Shown here piece by piece: positions 19,298-32,025 of a DNA stretch of 64,000 nucleotides. The position numbers were made by a program, and so were the translations under genes. The stretch is from Sesamum alatum (lineage: Eukaryota; Streptophyta; Magnoliopsida; Lamiales; Pedaliaceae), in assembly GCA_034509735.1 (NCBI GenBank), contig JACGWO010000003.1:42454873-42518872 (forward strand), read 5' to 3'. Positions within the stretch are counted from its first letter, which is position 1; each line of letters opens with the position of its first letter. The notes under the pieces were generated by a model that made no database searches, had not been told where the DNA came from, and saw nothing but the letters and a program-made list of their open reading frames with translations.

Positions 19298-22200
19298 GGT
19301 TATTGTTCTTGATGTGGCGGCAGCTGTCGAAAGATGACGGAAGAAATGTAATTGTTGTGGCCGTCTTGGGAGACGACAGGCCGCGAAGGAGAGGGAGGGA
19401 ATGCATGTAGTTTTCTTTTTGGAATGGTGAATGAAGGGTGGTAACAGAATGTTCTTTCTCTAATAACTGCTACATAATAGGAATGCGACGGGCCGAACAT
19501 TTGTTGAGAGGGTAGCGTTTTGCCAGCTTCACAAATGCCCAAACTAGGAAATACATATACCAAGAAATTACACTTTTAATCCGATAGGAAGGATTAAATA
19601 ATCCATGTATGTATTTTACAACTAATTATGTGGTTTAAGTCAAGTACCCGTAGTCGATGACCAGGTTAAGATCGTAGTAAATCGATATTATCTAGTACGG
19701 TCAGATAAAATCGCAGTGAAAACATAAGTTTTGATCACAGATAATTAACATTCTTTATGGTTTTACTTATGATCAAAATATTTGCATCAGTTTTTAGTTA
19801 TAGCAAATATTTGAAGACTCGCTTTTTTATGATTGTATATTATTGACATTGCATATAGTCCTCGGTCTTACAGAGAAATTCAATTGAGCCACTTCAAAAA
19901 AAAAAAAAAAAATGCGAAATAATGGAGTAGACACTTTTCAATTTCCTTTCTTACAAAAGAAAATTACAAAACATAGTGTCCACGAATGAAACTAGTACTT
20001 AGCAATGGTGAAGCCAGAAATTTGGCTTCACCATATCAAAATTTAATTAATTAGTTTGATTAATAAAAATATTAAATTCATAAAATAATTTAAATTAGTG
20101 TAATAATCATTGAAAATTTAAAAAAATACAGGTAACAAATTTTGTGATCTCTTAGTTACAATTTTATTCATTCCTTAAAACTTAAATTATACATTTGCAT
20201 AATCATAAATAAAAAAAGTTATAATCAATTTTTATATTTAAGATTGTTTATTTGTCTTTAAAGACTTGAATAAAAAGTTATCAAATAAAATAATAAACAA
20301 CTAATTAAAAAATTCAATTAATGAACATTAAAAATTTGACATAAACAATAAATTTGTTTTGATCAATTCGCACATTCTTTAATTTTGGGAGCTCTCTCTA
20401 TAAGAACTGAAAAAATAATATAAAGAAACTAAAATTTATTTTATGTAATAAATAGAAAAGAATACAAAACTATCAAAAGAAACAGGTTGGTCGAAAATCA
20501 AAATACATAAATTAAAAATTAATAATATAAAACATAAAAGCAAGAAGAATTTTGAAAAGAATTATAACTTGGTGTTGAGAAAATTACAAAATAGCAAAAA
20601 AAAAAAAAAAAAAAAAAAAAATTCTTGACTAAATGGAATGGTGAATGAAGGGTGGTAACCGAATGTTCTTTCTCTAATAACTGCTACATAATAGGAATGC
20701 AACAGGCCGAACATTTGTTCTCTAGCGTAGCATTTTGCCAGCTTCACAAATGCCCAAACTAGGAAAAATATATGTATGGAAAATAATCGATATATGTATT
20801 TCAAAACTAATTCTGTATTAGTTTTAAAATACATATATAAGTGGTTTTATCCTTTTTTGTTCTTAAAAGAAATTAGTAAAATAAACGTGCGTTGCATGTG
20901 ATGCATTGTTTTTTAATTTTTCATTATTGATTTATTTTTTTCTTTCTCCTTTCCTAAATAATGTGTAAATAAGTAAAAAAATTTAATAGAACAAAATTGA
21001 TGAAAACATTGACATCCAAACTTGATTATAAAAAAATGAACTTCACTTCAATATTTATACATTTGGCCCTTCAAATAGATGATGAATTGGCGAGAAGCTT
21101 CCAGTTTCCAAAAACTCTTTCGGAATTATTTTCAAATACTATAAAAGCTTCTACATTTATATATAGAACTTTTTAAAACTTCTCTTAATTTTTATATTGT
21201 CTAAAACCTTACATCCACACACTTTCGTATTTATATAATACTTTATTTTTTTAACATTCTTAATTTCATGTTGTATTTATAATGCTTTTAATATTAACCT
21301 CTATTCATTCATAGACCCTTTAAAAAGGTCATTTCAAAAGTTATTCGTATAATACGTACATTTTTTTTTTTGATTTTTTTAGAAAAATGAAAAACATAAA
21401 TATCCTATCAATTTAAGATATTTAATATTTCAAAAACATTGAGCAATGTACTAGTGTAAGAGAGGGAGATAATCACATTCATGTTCTATTAACTCAGGTA
21501 TAAAATTAATTATTCATGATAGTAAGATCACAAGATCAATTCTTATGAAAATTTCTGTATGTATATTTTATCTTTTATTAAATTCGCTTTGCTTTAGAAA
21601 AGATACGTAGATATTTGACATAATTTCTATAAGAAGATAATATTATTAAGGATTATAATACATAAAACATGTTTTTCGTTTTTGTCCCACAAATCATCAT
21701 AATAATAATGATGCAGTAAGTATTAGTCTAATTAATTTTACATTATTTTAAAGTCTATATCGTAAAATTAATAGAAAAAATCCACCATATCTTTTGCATA
21801 TCCAAGTACATCTCATGTGAAAATTTGTGAATACTTTGTTTTATAAATTTTTATTTAAAATATTAAAAATATACATTTTTATTTTTACTTGTATCTAGTA
21901 ATTCATTTTTTAACCTTGTTTTGAATTGAATTCAAGTATGCAAATAATTTTTCAATAGAACAATAAAATATCTCAATAAAAATTTTAGTAAGATATACAA
22001 ATGCATTTTTTTACCAAATTGACCGTTCAAAACTTTTGAAATATTTTATAAAATGATATATCTTTAGATAGAGTTTGATTTTTTTAGTATTTTCATTCTT
22101 CTCGATCTCATATTATTTTCAACAATATGTAACATAAATAAGTTAATTTGTGTATAAGAATTTTAAATGAATTTTTGAAATAATAAAACCAATGATCAGA

Positions 22201-22804
22201 ATCATAGCACAATTATTTATTCCTCCATTAAATTGTATAATTTTTTATACTTTATTTTTCTAATGCAAGTAAAATAAAATTTATATCTTTAGTTAATTTT
22301 ACGCTCATGATTTATTCTTTTTATGATCCCAATTTTTTGGAGTGTTAATATACACCAATATTGAGTAATCACTTTTTGAAGATTTTTATAAACTGCTTTT
22401 AGTGAAGTTTAATAGTTTATATGTTTTTCATTTTGATATTTCAGTTCTTTAATTCTTTTAACAGTTCATTGTATTATTTTAATAATCTATACTATCTATA
22501 CAATTAATATTAAGGGAAAGTACCTCTTTGGTGTCTATCCCAAATTTGGTCTGCTATTTTTTTACTTTTTTAATATTTTATTATTGTTTTTTCTTTTCTC
22601 AATTTCTTATTTTTCTCTCTCTTCTCAACTTCACATTTTCTCTCTTATCAACTTCCACATCCTAGTTTCTTTCATTATTTTTCCATTTTTTTTATATTTT
22701 TAATATTTTTTTAATCTAATTCATTTTTTTTAAAATGTAATTGTGCACACACATTTAAGTGTGCTACTGATAAAAGATTCACAAACAATGTCATGCTGAC
22801 CGGG
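19298..22804. other. Promoter side of the second C2 gene and long AT-rich region
   Basis: A 131-bp segment upstream of the C2 start (19,421-19,551) recurs nearly unchanged at 20,635-20,766. The rest (about 19,560-20,630 and 20,770-22,800) is AT-rich with A- or T-homopolymers (for example poly-A at 20,597-20,621) and no supported coding frame or element boundaries. Confidence 0.5.
19421..19551. repeat. Promoter-proximal segment, duplicated at 20,635-20,766
   Basis: It starts GGAATGGTGAATGAAGGGTG and ends CACAAATGCCCAAACTAGGAA. The second copy is almost identical, including the phrase TCTAATAACTGCTACATAAT. The two lie in direct orientation about 1.2 kb apart, upstream of the C2 gene at 17,657-19,297. 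Confidence 0.85.
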
Positions 22805-23878
22805 TGTCACGGGCGGATTCTTTCTCGCAGCGGAATATCTCTTTTTCGCCCGTGATGCCTCCTAGGTTGCTCACAACCTTCGACCGGCCCTCCTCCATTC
22901 AAGTCCTCTCGGTCTCCCGACCATGTGTCTTCGACACTCGCAGCTTACTAGCGCGACATCCGAACGCATCCCTGTGCGGCGCCTTGCGCCCAAGCACTCG
23001 CCTATCCTGAATGCCCATGTTCGCAGAGGGTCGCGCGCCTTGCGCACCTTCATGTCCGGCCCCAACTAGCTAGCTTGCCATCATGCATCTCGCCCACAAT
23101 CTCAGGCCCTGGTGATACTTCTCGCAATGGCTCGGCCTCGCCCCGTCTTGGCACTATGGGCCAAACTTACGCCCACAACGCCCATCGCACGCACAACAAT
23201 CACTCGGTGCATTACCGGCGCATGTCTTTGCCATGCCTGTCTCGCATGCCTCGTAATTTTCCCATAGCGCGTCGTCGCCCCACGATCGCGTATCTTAGCC
23301 AACGGAACATCGTGTATGGCTAGAACCCAATAGTGCATGACACGAGTAGCTCACGAGGTCTTTCAATGCTTCGCCTCGATCGCTCATTCCGCCCGAGAGG
23401 TGTTGCCTATGACTTCCCGCAGCCCGCGGGGCATCTTCACAATCACACGGAGCCTCTCGGCGCATCGCTTGCCTAACGTGTGCCATCCTGGCCCCACGCT
23501 GCCCGTTCGGTTCCCATACCGATCGAGGACTTTAGCCCTCCCTTCGAGGTGCCTAAAGCCGGCACTTGAGGCCCCCAACATGCCCCAAGGGAATCACCCA
23601 TTTAGTACCTCACAGCACGGGGGGGACTGGCTGGAGCTCACCACTGTTGTCCCCCTTATAATAGGCTTAAAAATATTTTCCCTTGTTCTAGCAGTAGATA
23701 TTCAAAGTCCTTGAAATGGCCGAGGAGCGCACCTTTTCCACAACTCCCTCGTCCGACGTCCGAATCGCGTACCGCTTGTACCATTGCGCTCCCACGTGCC
23801 GGGCCGACATCCCCTTATCGCCCGCACGTCCTCCGCAAGTCACTGCCGACACTCCTAGTTAAGGGGCGGCAGGTGACA
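22805..23878. mobile_element. GC-rich solo LTR (TGTCAC...GTGACA)
   Basis: 1,074 bp that stands out as GC-rich within AT-rich surroundings. It begins TGTCACGGGCGGATTC and ends GGCAGGTGACA, giving 5'-TG...CA-3' ends with a 6-bp terminal inversion. The flanking 5-mers are CCGGG and CCGAG, a target duplication with one difference. No PBS, polypurine tract or pol sequence adjoins it, so a solo LTR is the best reading. Frames inside are not protein-like. The superfamily is not determined. Confidence 0.65.
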
Positions 23879-24433
23879 CCGAGGTATGTGGGACATATTT
23901 TGTGATGAAAACCGTTGGAAATTTAAAAACTATCTTAGAAACCGATATTGTGACCTCCGCAGTTCCAAAAAAAGTATAACCTTCCGACACACTTTGGGAT
24001 GGTATACCAATGGAAATCATCTCGAAATTTCAGACTCATTTTCCGAAGACCCTTCATTGGAAAACCACGCTACAAAAAATAGACACACCATTGCAGTATC
24101 AGTCGGAACATTGGTCACAAAATGTTACGTCATTGCTTAAACAATCCTTCCCAAACTTGAACTGTAAATCCATAAAAGAAAAAGCATTTAACTTTTCGTC
24201 CTCTCAACGGAGGTTCTGACTGCTTATCCATTTTCATTGGAATTACATTGCAAATATTCCAACGGACTCCTTCTTCTGAACGTAATTCTGTCGGAAAGTC
24301 AGAAATATTTTTTGACTTCACTGTCTCGCTTCCGTTAGAAAGACGTTGCAAATTCTGTTGCAAATTTAAGAAACAGTGGCCATCCCCAGTCCATCACGAC
24401 CTCCCAAATACAAACTGTGTTTTTGTAGTCACA
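23879..24433. other. Gene-free stretch, unassigned
   Basis: Moderately AT-rich DNA between the solo LTR and the NLR relic. No recognisable domain or element end is seen. It may be decayed coding or repeat DNA (for example around 23,900-24,350). Confidence 0.3.
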
Positions 24434-24850
24434 TTATGGCTGTATGGTAGAACAATCAGATTCAGATGGTATGTTGGAGATTATGTGCGAGGCTACATGA
24501 TCTTGGAGCTTAGATGCACCTTTTGCGGATGTCACCATCTTCAACTCGTCTAGACTAGTCATGAATCTTAGCTCTTCTGGGAGACTCTCCAGATATGGGC
24601 AATTGCAGATTTCCAATCGGTTGAGCTCAGGCACAACACCTCTTTCAACTTGCATATTACGTAGATTCGTGAGCCTATGGAGAGAGAGGACTTTGAGCCG
24701 GGGGAACCCGTCATGTGAGATTACTATTTCTTTTCCTGTATACGCGTAATCGTCCAATTTGAGGTACAATAACTCCGGTAGCTTCTGCAATACTGGCATC
24801 GGGTCTTGCTTGAGGAAGTTCTCTCTCCAAGCCCACCAGGTGTTTTTCTT
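24434..24850 (-). pseudogene. NLR disease-resistance gene relic, C-terminal LRR part
   Basis: Reads leftwards as DPMPVLQKLPELLYLKL, DGFPRLKVLSLHRLTNLRNM, NRLEICNCPYLESLPEELRF and a short tail. These are the last leucine-rich repeats of a CC-NBS-LRR (NLR) immune receptor, which would detect pathogen effectors in the intact protein. The NB-ARC domain and most LRRs are missing. Upstream, the frame runs into CACTA-derived sequence at 24,944. A similar fragment lies at 58,518-59,133. Confidence 0.75.
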
Positions 24851-24943
24851 TTTGCCGAGGAGTCAATTGTCGTTTTCCTCTATCTTCTGATCTACCACAC
24901 AAGTTCATCCCACCACCCTGATCTTGAATCCCATACCGATAAG

Positions 24944-25240
24944 CTAGACATCATAGCCGTATGAACTAGGGTTGGCCTCACTACCATCGATAGAAAAGGA
25001 GCTACAAACACCCTTGGGTTCAGGCTCGGGATGCGTCGAGAAAAACTGCGGCCTAGCAGCATCATAAACCATCATATGGTCCCCATTCATCGGTTGATAA
25101 CCACCCCAGTGCGTCGCCATATCCGGTGACACAGGAGTCTCCACACAAACTGGTGCGGGTGGATCATCATAGTACTCCATCCTGGTGCCTCATCATGAAC
25201 AATCCAATTGTAGTATCCCTCCACAAACCCCTTCATCGAA
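24944..25240 (-). pseudogene. CACTA transposase N-terminal relic (second, diverged family)
   Basis: The 78-residue frame MEYYDDPPAPVCVE...THWGGYQPMNGDHMMVYDAA plus the sequence just upstream (GFVEGYYNWIVHDE) lines up with the transposase-associated region and linker of the tnp2 genes here (GFMPEYYNWTLHGEE ... SHWGDAAQMDWAQRMVFDAA). It is diverged from elements 1, 2 and 4 and resembles the split relic at 35,450-36,992. No element termini were recognised. Confidence 0.6.
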
Positions 25241-25249
25241 GATTACACC

Positions 25250-25395
25250 ATGTAGAATCCTTAGAATATTCCAAGTTGCTCTTCAGCGCCTAGAGCCAGG
25301 TTCGCCATAGAACCCCGTATAGCACCATTTCATTTCGTCTGAATCGACAATGACATCTATATGATAGTGATGTGGAAATGGTTCTTAGGAAAAGA
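25250..25395 (-). pseudogene. LINE endonuclease fragment
   Basis: One frame on the minus strand contains HYHIDVIVD followed by KWCYTGFYGEP and RATWNILRILH. This is the W-[RY]-TGFYGEP ... W-LLR-L signature of plant non-LTR retrotransposon endonucleases. A stop lies inside it and nothing else of the LINE remains. It directly abuts the CACTA relic. Confidence 0.55.
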
Positions 25396-25859
25396 TTAAT
25401 CGAAAAAAATTACCTTCGACACAATTGCACCCCAAGTTTTTAGAGAGAGAATTTTTGTATGAGTTGTCAAATTAGTGAATAGTAACTTGGTATTAAAAAA
25501 TAATATATCTTGTATTTATAGTGATTTAGTTATTTTATGGTGAGATAGGGTGCATATGTTTATCATGTGGTATACGCAGGAAAATTACTCTTATACCCTT
25601 GAAAGTAAATTATAATTACTATTATATACATAAGATAGGAAGAGCAATCAGTAAAGAGACCTTCACATCTTTTCTCCACAACAGTAACAAACCACCACTG
25701 AGCCCCTCATCATGCACATAAATCCTAAAATATATAATTCAATATACTTTAGTTTTTTATTTATCTTACATTAATAAAAAATATAAGACCAAATATGTTA
25801 AAAGCACTCAAATACCACATTTGGTCCCATGATACATTTTCGTTAGATATTTAACTCAA

Positions 25860-26494
25860 GGTGCATAGTAGGTCGGACGACCCAGGATCGACACGGACCA
25901 GCCCAAAAAAGCCCGGCTCAGGACCGACCTACTACTGTTCATAGTTGGTCCTGGGGTGGTCCGGGACTTTTAAATGGGCACCAATTGGGTCCATTTCTAA
26001 ACTCAAGCTCACACCAAGGACCGCCCCGGTTGAGGCCGGATCAAGCTCGGATCAGGCCCGGATGTGCCTATTTTATGTTTTGTTTATGAATTTAAATGTT
26101 CTTTGGAGTATTTATTTAAATTTATGGTTTTCTTATGAAATAAACAAATAAATATTTAAGTCACAAAAAAAATTATGACTAGAAAAAAATAGTTAGGACT
26201 ATATAATAAACTTAAATAATGATTTGACTAACAATCTTACAATAATAAATTTAGATAATAACAAATTCAAAAAGAATTTAAAATAAGCTTTGAGAAAAAT
26301 AAATAAAAAGTATTAATGAATTAATATGCTAAAATATAGAAACAATAAAGATAAAAAAATCTTAGAGTTTCAAAAGAATAAAAAACCTACTAGAATAGCC
26401 AATTCAAAAGAATAAAAAAATAATATGACATGCATTATTAAAAGAAAAAATTGGCATAACAAGCCCGACCCAGGCCCAGGACCAGGTTATCTTG
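25860..26494. repeat. GGTCC/GGCCC-rich repeat interrupted by CACTA element 2 (left part)
   Basis: Short GC-rich inverted phrases (GACGACCCAGGATCGAC, GGTCCTGGGGTGGTCC, GACCCAGGCCCAGGACC) alternate with AT-rich DNA. Comparable phrases (GGGCTGGTCCTAGG, CCCAAGACCAGCCC) continue right after element 2 at 34,066-34,200, so element 2 probably jumped into this older repeat. No gene seen. Confidence 0.45.
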
Positions 26495-27377
26495 CACTAC
26501 AAAAAAAAGCGGGAATTGAAACGGTAACAGGAACGGTTTTTTTTAATTTTTGGAACGGTAAATACTTCACTTGAACCTTTTGGACTGCAATTAGGAACGG
26601 TTTGAGGAACGGGAGGCTATCCGTGGCAATAAGAGGCGATCATAATTATTAGGAACGGTAACGAAGATACCGTTCCTACGTGGGAACGGTTTTTGGCATA
26701 TTTTCGTGCTACCGTTCCTAATTACCTTTGTACGTATAAATTTATATTTTTTGTATTTGGAACACCTTATAAACTTTAGGAACGGTAGCATCGAAATTAA
26801 ATCACGCAAATAGAAACGGTAGTTAGAACACATTTTGGAATTGTCACACTATGTTGTGGATACAAATTTAGCATGGTATCTAGAATACATATAGGAACGG
26901 CAGGTTGTATACATTAGGATCGGTAACTGGAATACATTTTGTCACGTGATTTAGGAACGGTTTTTGCACTCTAACTTTGGGATACCATTTTAGACCGGTT
27001 TTTGGTATTTTCTTTAGAACGAAAGCCTAACCACGAAAGAATTGATTTTGGAATATAGGTAGGCACGGTACGTGCCGTATTTAGGAACGGTTGTCTTCTA
27101 TTTTTGGAATGATTTTTTCATCGGCATTGAGAACGGTATATATTTTTAAACAGTCAAATATAGGAGCGGTGTTTGGAGCTGGAATTGCCGTCTAAAGTAC
27201 CGTTCCTAACAGATGAATTATTATTATTTTTTTAGTAATAATTATTATCATTTAAATATAAATTTAATTATTAATAATATTTTGATTATATAATTAATAT
27301 TTAAATATGAAAAAATGCATAATTTAGAAATAAAAATTATATTAAATACGAATATTATCCGATTTAATTATAAAAAA

Positions 27378-28940
27378 TCAAAGTAAAAAAATACATAATC
27401 TCTCGTCAATGTCTGGAAGGGTGGGGTCTCTAGGAGGCCGTGACGGGCCGGCTCCGAAGCGACTGGTCTGCATGTCCTTCATCATGCCCATCAGGTCTGC
27501 CATCATCTCCTCGAGGTGGACCAACCGACCCTCCATGTTTGACGAAGGCCCTAGCTCTAGAACAGGCGGTGGCGGTGGTGATGGCGAGGTAACGGTCTGG
27601 CTGAGACCCAGGGCCTCAGAACCAAGACCAAATACTCGGCCCTTGTTCTTGCCCCCGATGCAAGTGAGCCACATCTGCTGCTCGGTCTGCGCCACCGAGC
27701 CCTCTGATTCGGAAGCAGGATCCTCAGGATTGCACGGGGCCTGAGACTGATGATCCTCCATCATCTTCTGGAACATCTCCTGCAAAAATAATTACAATAA
27801 ATTAGAAAATTTTCAAACATTTAAAAAAATAAAGTAGAATGTATTAATTACAACTTACCGCCACCTCCACTACCCTCGACCCGCTCAAGCCGCCGTCGGC
27901 CTTCTTCTTGTAGTATCTGGAGAATAACTCCATCTGCTTCACTGGCCGGCTGAGCTGCTCCTTCTGTAAAAAGAAATGGGAAACAGTTATTACAATTTTA
28001 ATTTAATAGTAATAACTAATTGAAATAACATTAGATATCTTACCAATTTCCGCTTGTGCATACCGACGGAGACAGATCCCCCGCGGTACACAGTAGCGGA
28101 TGCGGCTGGGTTGGCGTTCTGGTTCGCCTTGTTCTTCTCGCACTCCTGCTTGAACTCCGGGAACTCCCAGTACAGGAGGAGCTGCTGCCACTCCTCGTTC
28201 CCCAGCCATAGCGGCTTCTGCAAGGACTGTCTGGCGAGGACGAACTTCTTCCTCAGGAACTTCCCCACCCAAACGTGGAAGATCTTGAACATCGACTCGT
28301 CGTCGGCGTCCCACCAGTCGTCATCTATATTAAAAAAAAATATATACATATATCATTACAATAGATTGTTAAAATATTTAAAAACAAAAAATAATGGTCG
28401 TTACGTTGAAACTCTCAAACCAAAAAAACTGGTGCTCTGGCGGCACCTTGCGCAAACTACCCCAAGGGTGGGAATAGTGTCCTCGCACGACCACGTACAT
28501 GCGCTCGTGGATCTTCCGATTAGAATTGAAATTATAAAATAATTAGTATGACATTAAAATATTAATTTAAATTACATAAAAAAATTAAAACTATAAATAT
28601 ACCTCGCATCGACGAGTGTGATGTACTGGCGCGCGGATGGTGGTGGGAGTGGTGGGGGTGGGGCAGCCCATGGACGGGCCGGATTGACCGCCGGTGCAAT
28701 AGTGGATGGTCCGGGCTGCTGATCCGGCGCAACGGTAGACGCACCGGGCTGCTGATCCGGCGCAGGTGGTGCGGGTGCCTACTCTGCCGGCGGTGGTGGT
28801 GGTGGTGGTGGTCGGAACACTGCTTCCCATCCTGGGAAGCAACACCGGCCGGCGGTATAGCCGGTTCGCCACGACCGCGGCCGGCGGTATAGCCGGTTCG
28901 CCACGACCACGAGTGGACGTGGAATATCTCGACCAGACAT
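27378..28940 (-). pseudogene. TNPA-like Transposase_24 gene (element 2)
   Basis: Starts with ATG at 28,938-28,940 (MSGRDIPRP). It contains the conserved block DDESMFKIFHVWVGKFLRKK (exon near 28,050-28,315), KEQLSRPVKQMEL-like sequence (near 27,900-27,965) and EMFQKMMEDHQSQ (27,740-27,785), with the first-intron-like AT-rich stretch upstream. The last exon is single-copy, without the inverted duplication of element 1, and ends shortly after RDPTLPDIDE through a small deletion. A splice acceptor near 28,529 reads TTTCAA where element 1 has TTTCAG, so correct splicing is doubtful. Presumed role: binding the GGAACGGT arrays. Confidence 0.7.
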
Positions 28941-28949
28941 GATCTACAA

Positions 28950-30230
28950 TTTTTTTAAAAAATATTAGTCGTATGAATTTTTCTAATTTTTTAAATTAAT
29001 AATTGGATAATGATTCCGAATTTTTCCTACAATGTTTACTAAATCCTAATATTATTTCCTAAAATATATACCAGAACCCAACATTGACGGTTAATTACAC
29101 TAAATCCTCATTTTTTTTTCTATATATTTATACTAAATCCCAAAATTTGACCCTAAAATTGCACTAAATCCTTCTATTTTTCTATATATTTATACTAAAT
29201 TTTAAAATTTGACCCTAAAATTGCACTAAATCCTTGTATTTTTCTATATATTTATACTAAATACTAATATTTGCCTATATCCTTACAGAATATTATAGAA
29301 AATTACCCAAATTTACTAAAATTTTAGAAAATTAACAAAATTTTCACAAATTATAGAAAATTACTAAAATTTTCTTAAATTACAGAAAATTAACAAACTT
29401 TGACAAATTACAGAAAATTACCCCAATTTTCATAAAATTCATAAAATTACCAAAATTTTAACAAATGACAGAAAATTACCCAAAATTTTCAAAAATTTCA
29501 TAAAATTACCCAAATTTTCATAAGTTTCAGAAAATTAACAATTTTTTTCACAAATTACAGAAAATTACCCAAAAATTTCATAAATCTCATAAAATTACCA
29601 ATTTTCACAAATTATAGAAAATTACCCAAATTTATGTACAATACAGAAAATGACCAAAATTTTCATAAATTACACTAAATTACCAAAATTTTTTGAAATT
29701 ACAAAAAATTGACCAAAATTATATAAAAATTATAGAAAATTTGAAAAAAATTTCTAAATTACAGTTTTATTTTCATAAAACATTCTAGAATTTTTTTTTT
29801 CACAATTGTATACATGAAAACTATTATGTATTTTCACAAAATTTCATAATTATCCTATATCCAACAATTACAGAAATTCCATATATTACAGAAAATTCCA
29901 TCACTAATTACAACAAAAATGTGAAAAATGGCAGAAAATTACAGAAATTAAAAATATATCAACATTTACAGAAATTAACATTCATATGTACAAAACATTT
30001 ACATTTACATAAATAAACAAATAAAATAACATTAACATTTACAACACTAATTACATTTACAGAAATTTTCAAAAAAAGCAAAAAATTACAGAAATTTAAA
30101 GAAAATTGCAGAAATATAACAAATTACAAAAATGAAACAAATTACCAAAAATGCAAAACATAAAAAAAAAATGCATTTCCAGATCATGCATTTTTCAGAA
30201 AATGCAAAACAGAAAAAAAAAATATGGTTT
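28950..30230 (-). other. AT-rich probable intron with AATTACAGAAA repeats (element 2)
   Basis: About 1.3 kb composed largely of diverged copies of ACAGAAAATTACC/ACAAATTACAGAAAATT on the plus strand, which is T-rich in the direction of the gene, plus the AAATCCTNNTATTTTTCTATA phrase near 29,100-29,260. Same position and style as 8,870-9,885 and 51,270-52,560. No coding content. Confidence 0.5.
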
Positions 30231-30235
30231 ATAAA

Positions 30236-30460
30236 ACCCTACTTGGTAGTGGTGCAGGCGGTGGCGGGAGGCGGTAACAGGAGCAGGCGGCGACGGCGGC
30301 TGAGGACGATCGTCTGAAACAGGCTGCGGCGGCGCGAGGCGATTACACGAGCAGGCGGCGGGAGGCGGACGGGGGATCTCCTCGTACGCGGTGAGGTTGG
30401 ATGCGGCGGCGGGTGACTGCGGATGGAGGCGGCGGACGGCGGTATGAGAGAGAGAGTACC

Positions 30461-30513
<53 letters not shown>

Positions 30514-30545
30514 GCAAAGTGAGAAAAAATCAGCCAAGCGGCCAA
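30236..30545 (-). other. CT-repeat leader exon of the TNPA-like gene (element 2)
   Basis: Reverse-strand counterpart of 8,620-8,859: a (GA)n tract on the plus strand at 30,464-30,509, a GC-rich block rich in CGGCGG, and CCCTACTTGGTAGT at 30,237-30,250 (the inverse is ACTACCAAGTAGGG). Apparent frames here are low-complexity and should not be read as proteins. Confidence 0.45.
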
Positions 30546-30960
30546 TTTATATAACTTTTTGGAACGGTCATATTGTAGATGACCATTCCTATTGCCGGTC
30601 CAAATATAGAAAACGACGCCGTATTCTCTGTAAAACGATGTCGTTTTGATACCTTGTACTGATGTTGACCTAAATAGGAACGGTCACTTAGTAGTAAGGC
30701 CGATCCCAAAATCGTTCCCAAATACGACCGTTCCTAAATTACAAATCACCGTTCCAATATCAATTTCAAATACTTAGTACTTGGAATTGTGCTAATAGGA
30801 ACGGTCGATTATAGAAAATATGTACCTACCCCCGTTTGTAATGAAAGAAACGATGTCGTTTGGGGGCACGAACATACCAACCGTTCCTAATTGCATGTCC
30901 ATCCGTTCCTATATGTATTGCAATATTATTTTTTTTTTATCTTATTACATAATAACTATA

Positions 30961-31440
30961 AATTAAGAAAAATACGTTGCGAACACTCATATGATTGAAT
31001 AAAGATACACAATTGGATATTTACAAAAATTTCAAATTACATAATAATTTCTGCAATATACACACACGTTCAGAATATGAAGTATATTTGTATATTTAGT
31101 TTTGTTAATATTTCACAGATGTAACTAGGATCCTATGTTGTTGTACTGCACGGCATAATCAGACCGTCAAAATTCTAATCAAACCGTTAGATATGATTTA
31201 CCATATAAAATAATACATTATATGTAGTTTTGCGGAATTTCGGTGTGCGGTTCTCGAAATATCGTATCCGGTCAGTATTCATCGTAAGAAAAATAGATGC
31301 ATCCTTAAATCCGGGTTGCTAATTGAAAATCATACCGTTGGACATCATTTCATATCCATAACCTTGTATGTGTTAAAAAATGGTGTTGATCCGGCTGACG
31401 GATGTTGAGATATCGGACAAATTGGTTGAAATTGTAATAC
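30961..31440. other. Conserved non-coding spacer between CACTA genes (element 2)
   Basis: Contains CATCCGTCAGCCGGATCAAC-like sequence (inverse of 31,385-31,410), the phrase TGTTGTACTGCACGGCATAA at 31,138-31,157 and a run around CAGATGTAACTAGGATCCTA. The same text is found at about 7,799-8,180 in element 1 and 53,200-53,680 in element 4. No open frame is conserved. Confidence 0.6.
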
Positions 31441-32025
31441 TAGGAACGGTCACCTAATAGACAAGGTGTTCCCAATACCGTTCCTAATGAAAAGGGCGAT
31501 GTCGTTTTAATGCACACACATAGTTACCGTTCCTATTAACATCTGGAACGGTCGTGTATAAAGTTACCGTTCCAATAGTTGAATTTCCCACCAATTTTTC
31601 ATTGGGCGCCAAAACGAAATATTGGATTTCAGTTTGGAACGGTTGTTAGTTTTGACCTGCCGTTCCTAATTCAAAATTCCCTCATTTTTTTTGATTGGCC
31701 GCCATATTTGAAATATTGTACCTCAAATAGGAAAGGTCCTGATAAAATTTGACCGTTCCTAATTCAAATTTCCCTTATTTTTTTTTAAATAATAGCCATA
31801 TTTGAAATATTGTACCTCAAATAGGAACGGTCCCGATAAAGTTTGACCGCTCCTAATTCAAATAGTTGTACCTATATTAGGAGCAGTGGTTAGAATAAAA
31901 TATCCGCTCCTATTTTTAAAATTTATTCTGATTTCTTAGAATAATCAAAATACATCTATCGAATATAATTTTTACAATAACTATAATAACTGTAATAAAA
32001 AAATTACAGAAAATTTTTGGAAAAT

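Noticed and set aside
23075..23714. Several 80-125-codon frames in the GC-rich island
   Set aside because: They overlap on both strands and lack domains. The segment has LTR-type ends, and stops are simply rare because of GC content.
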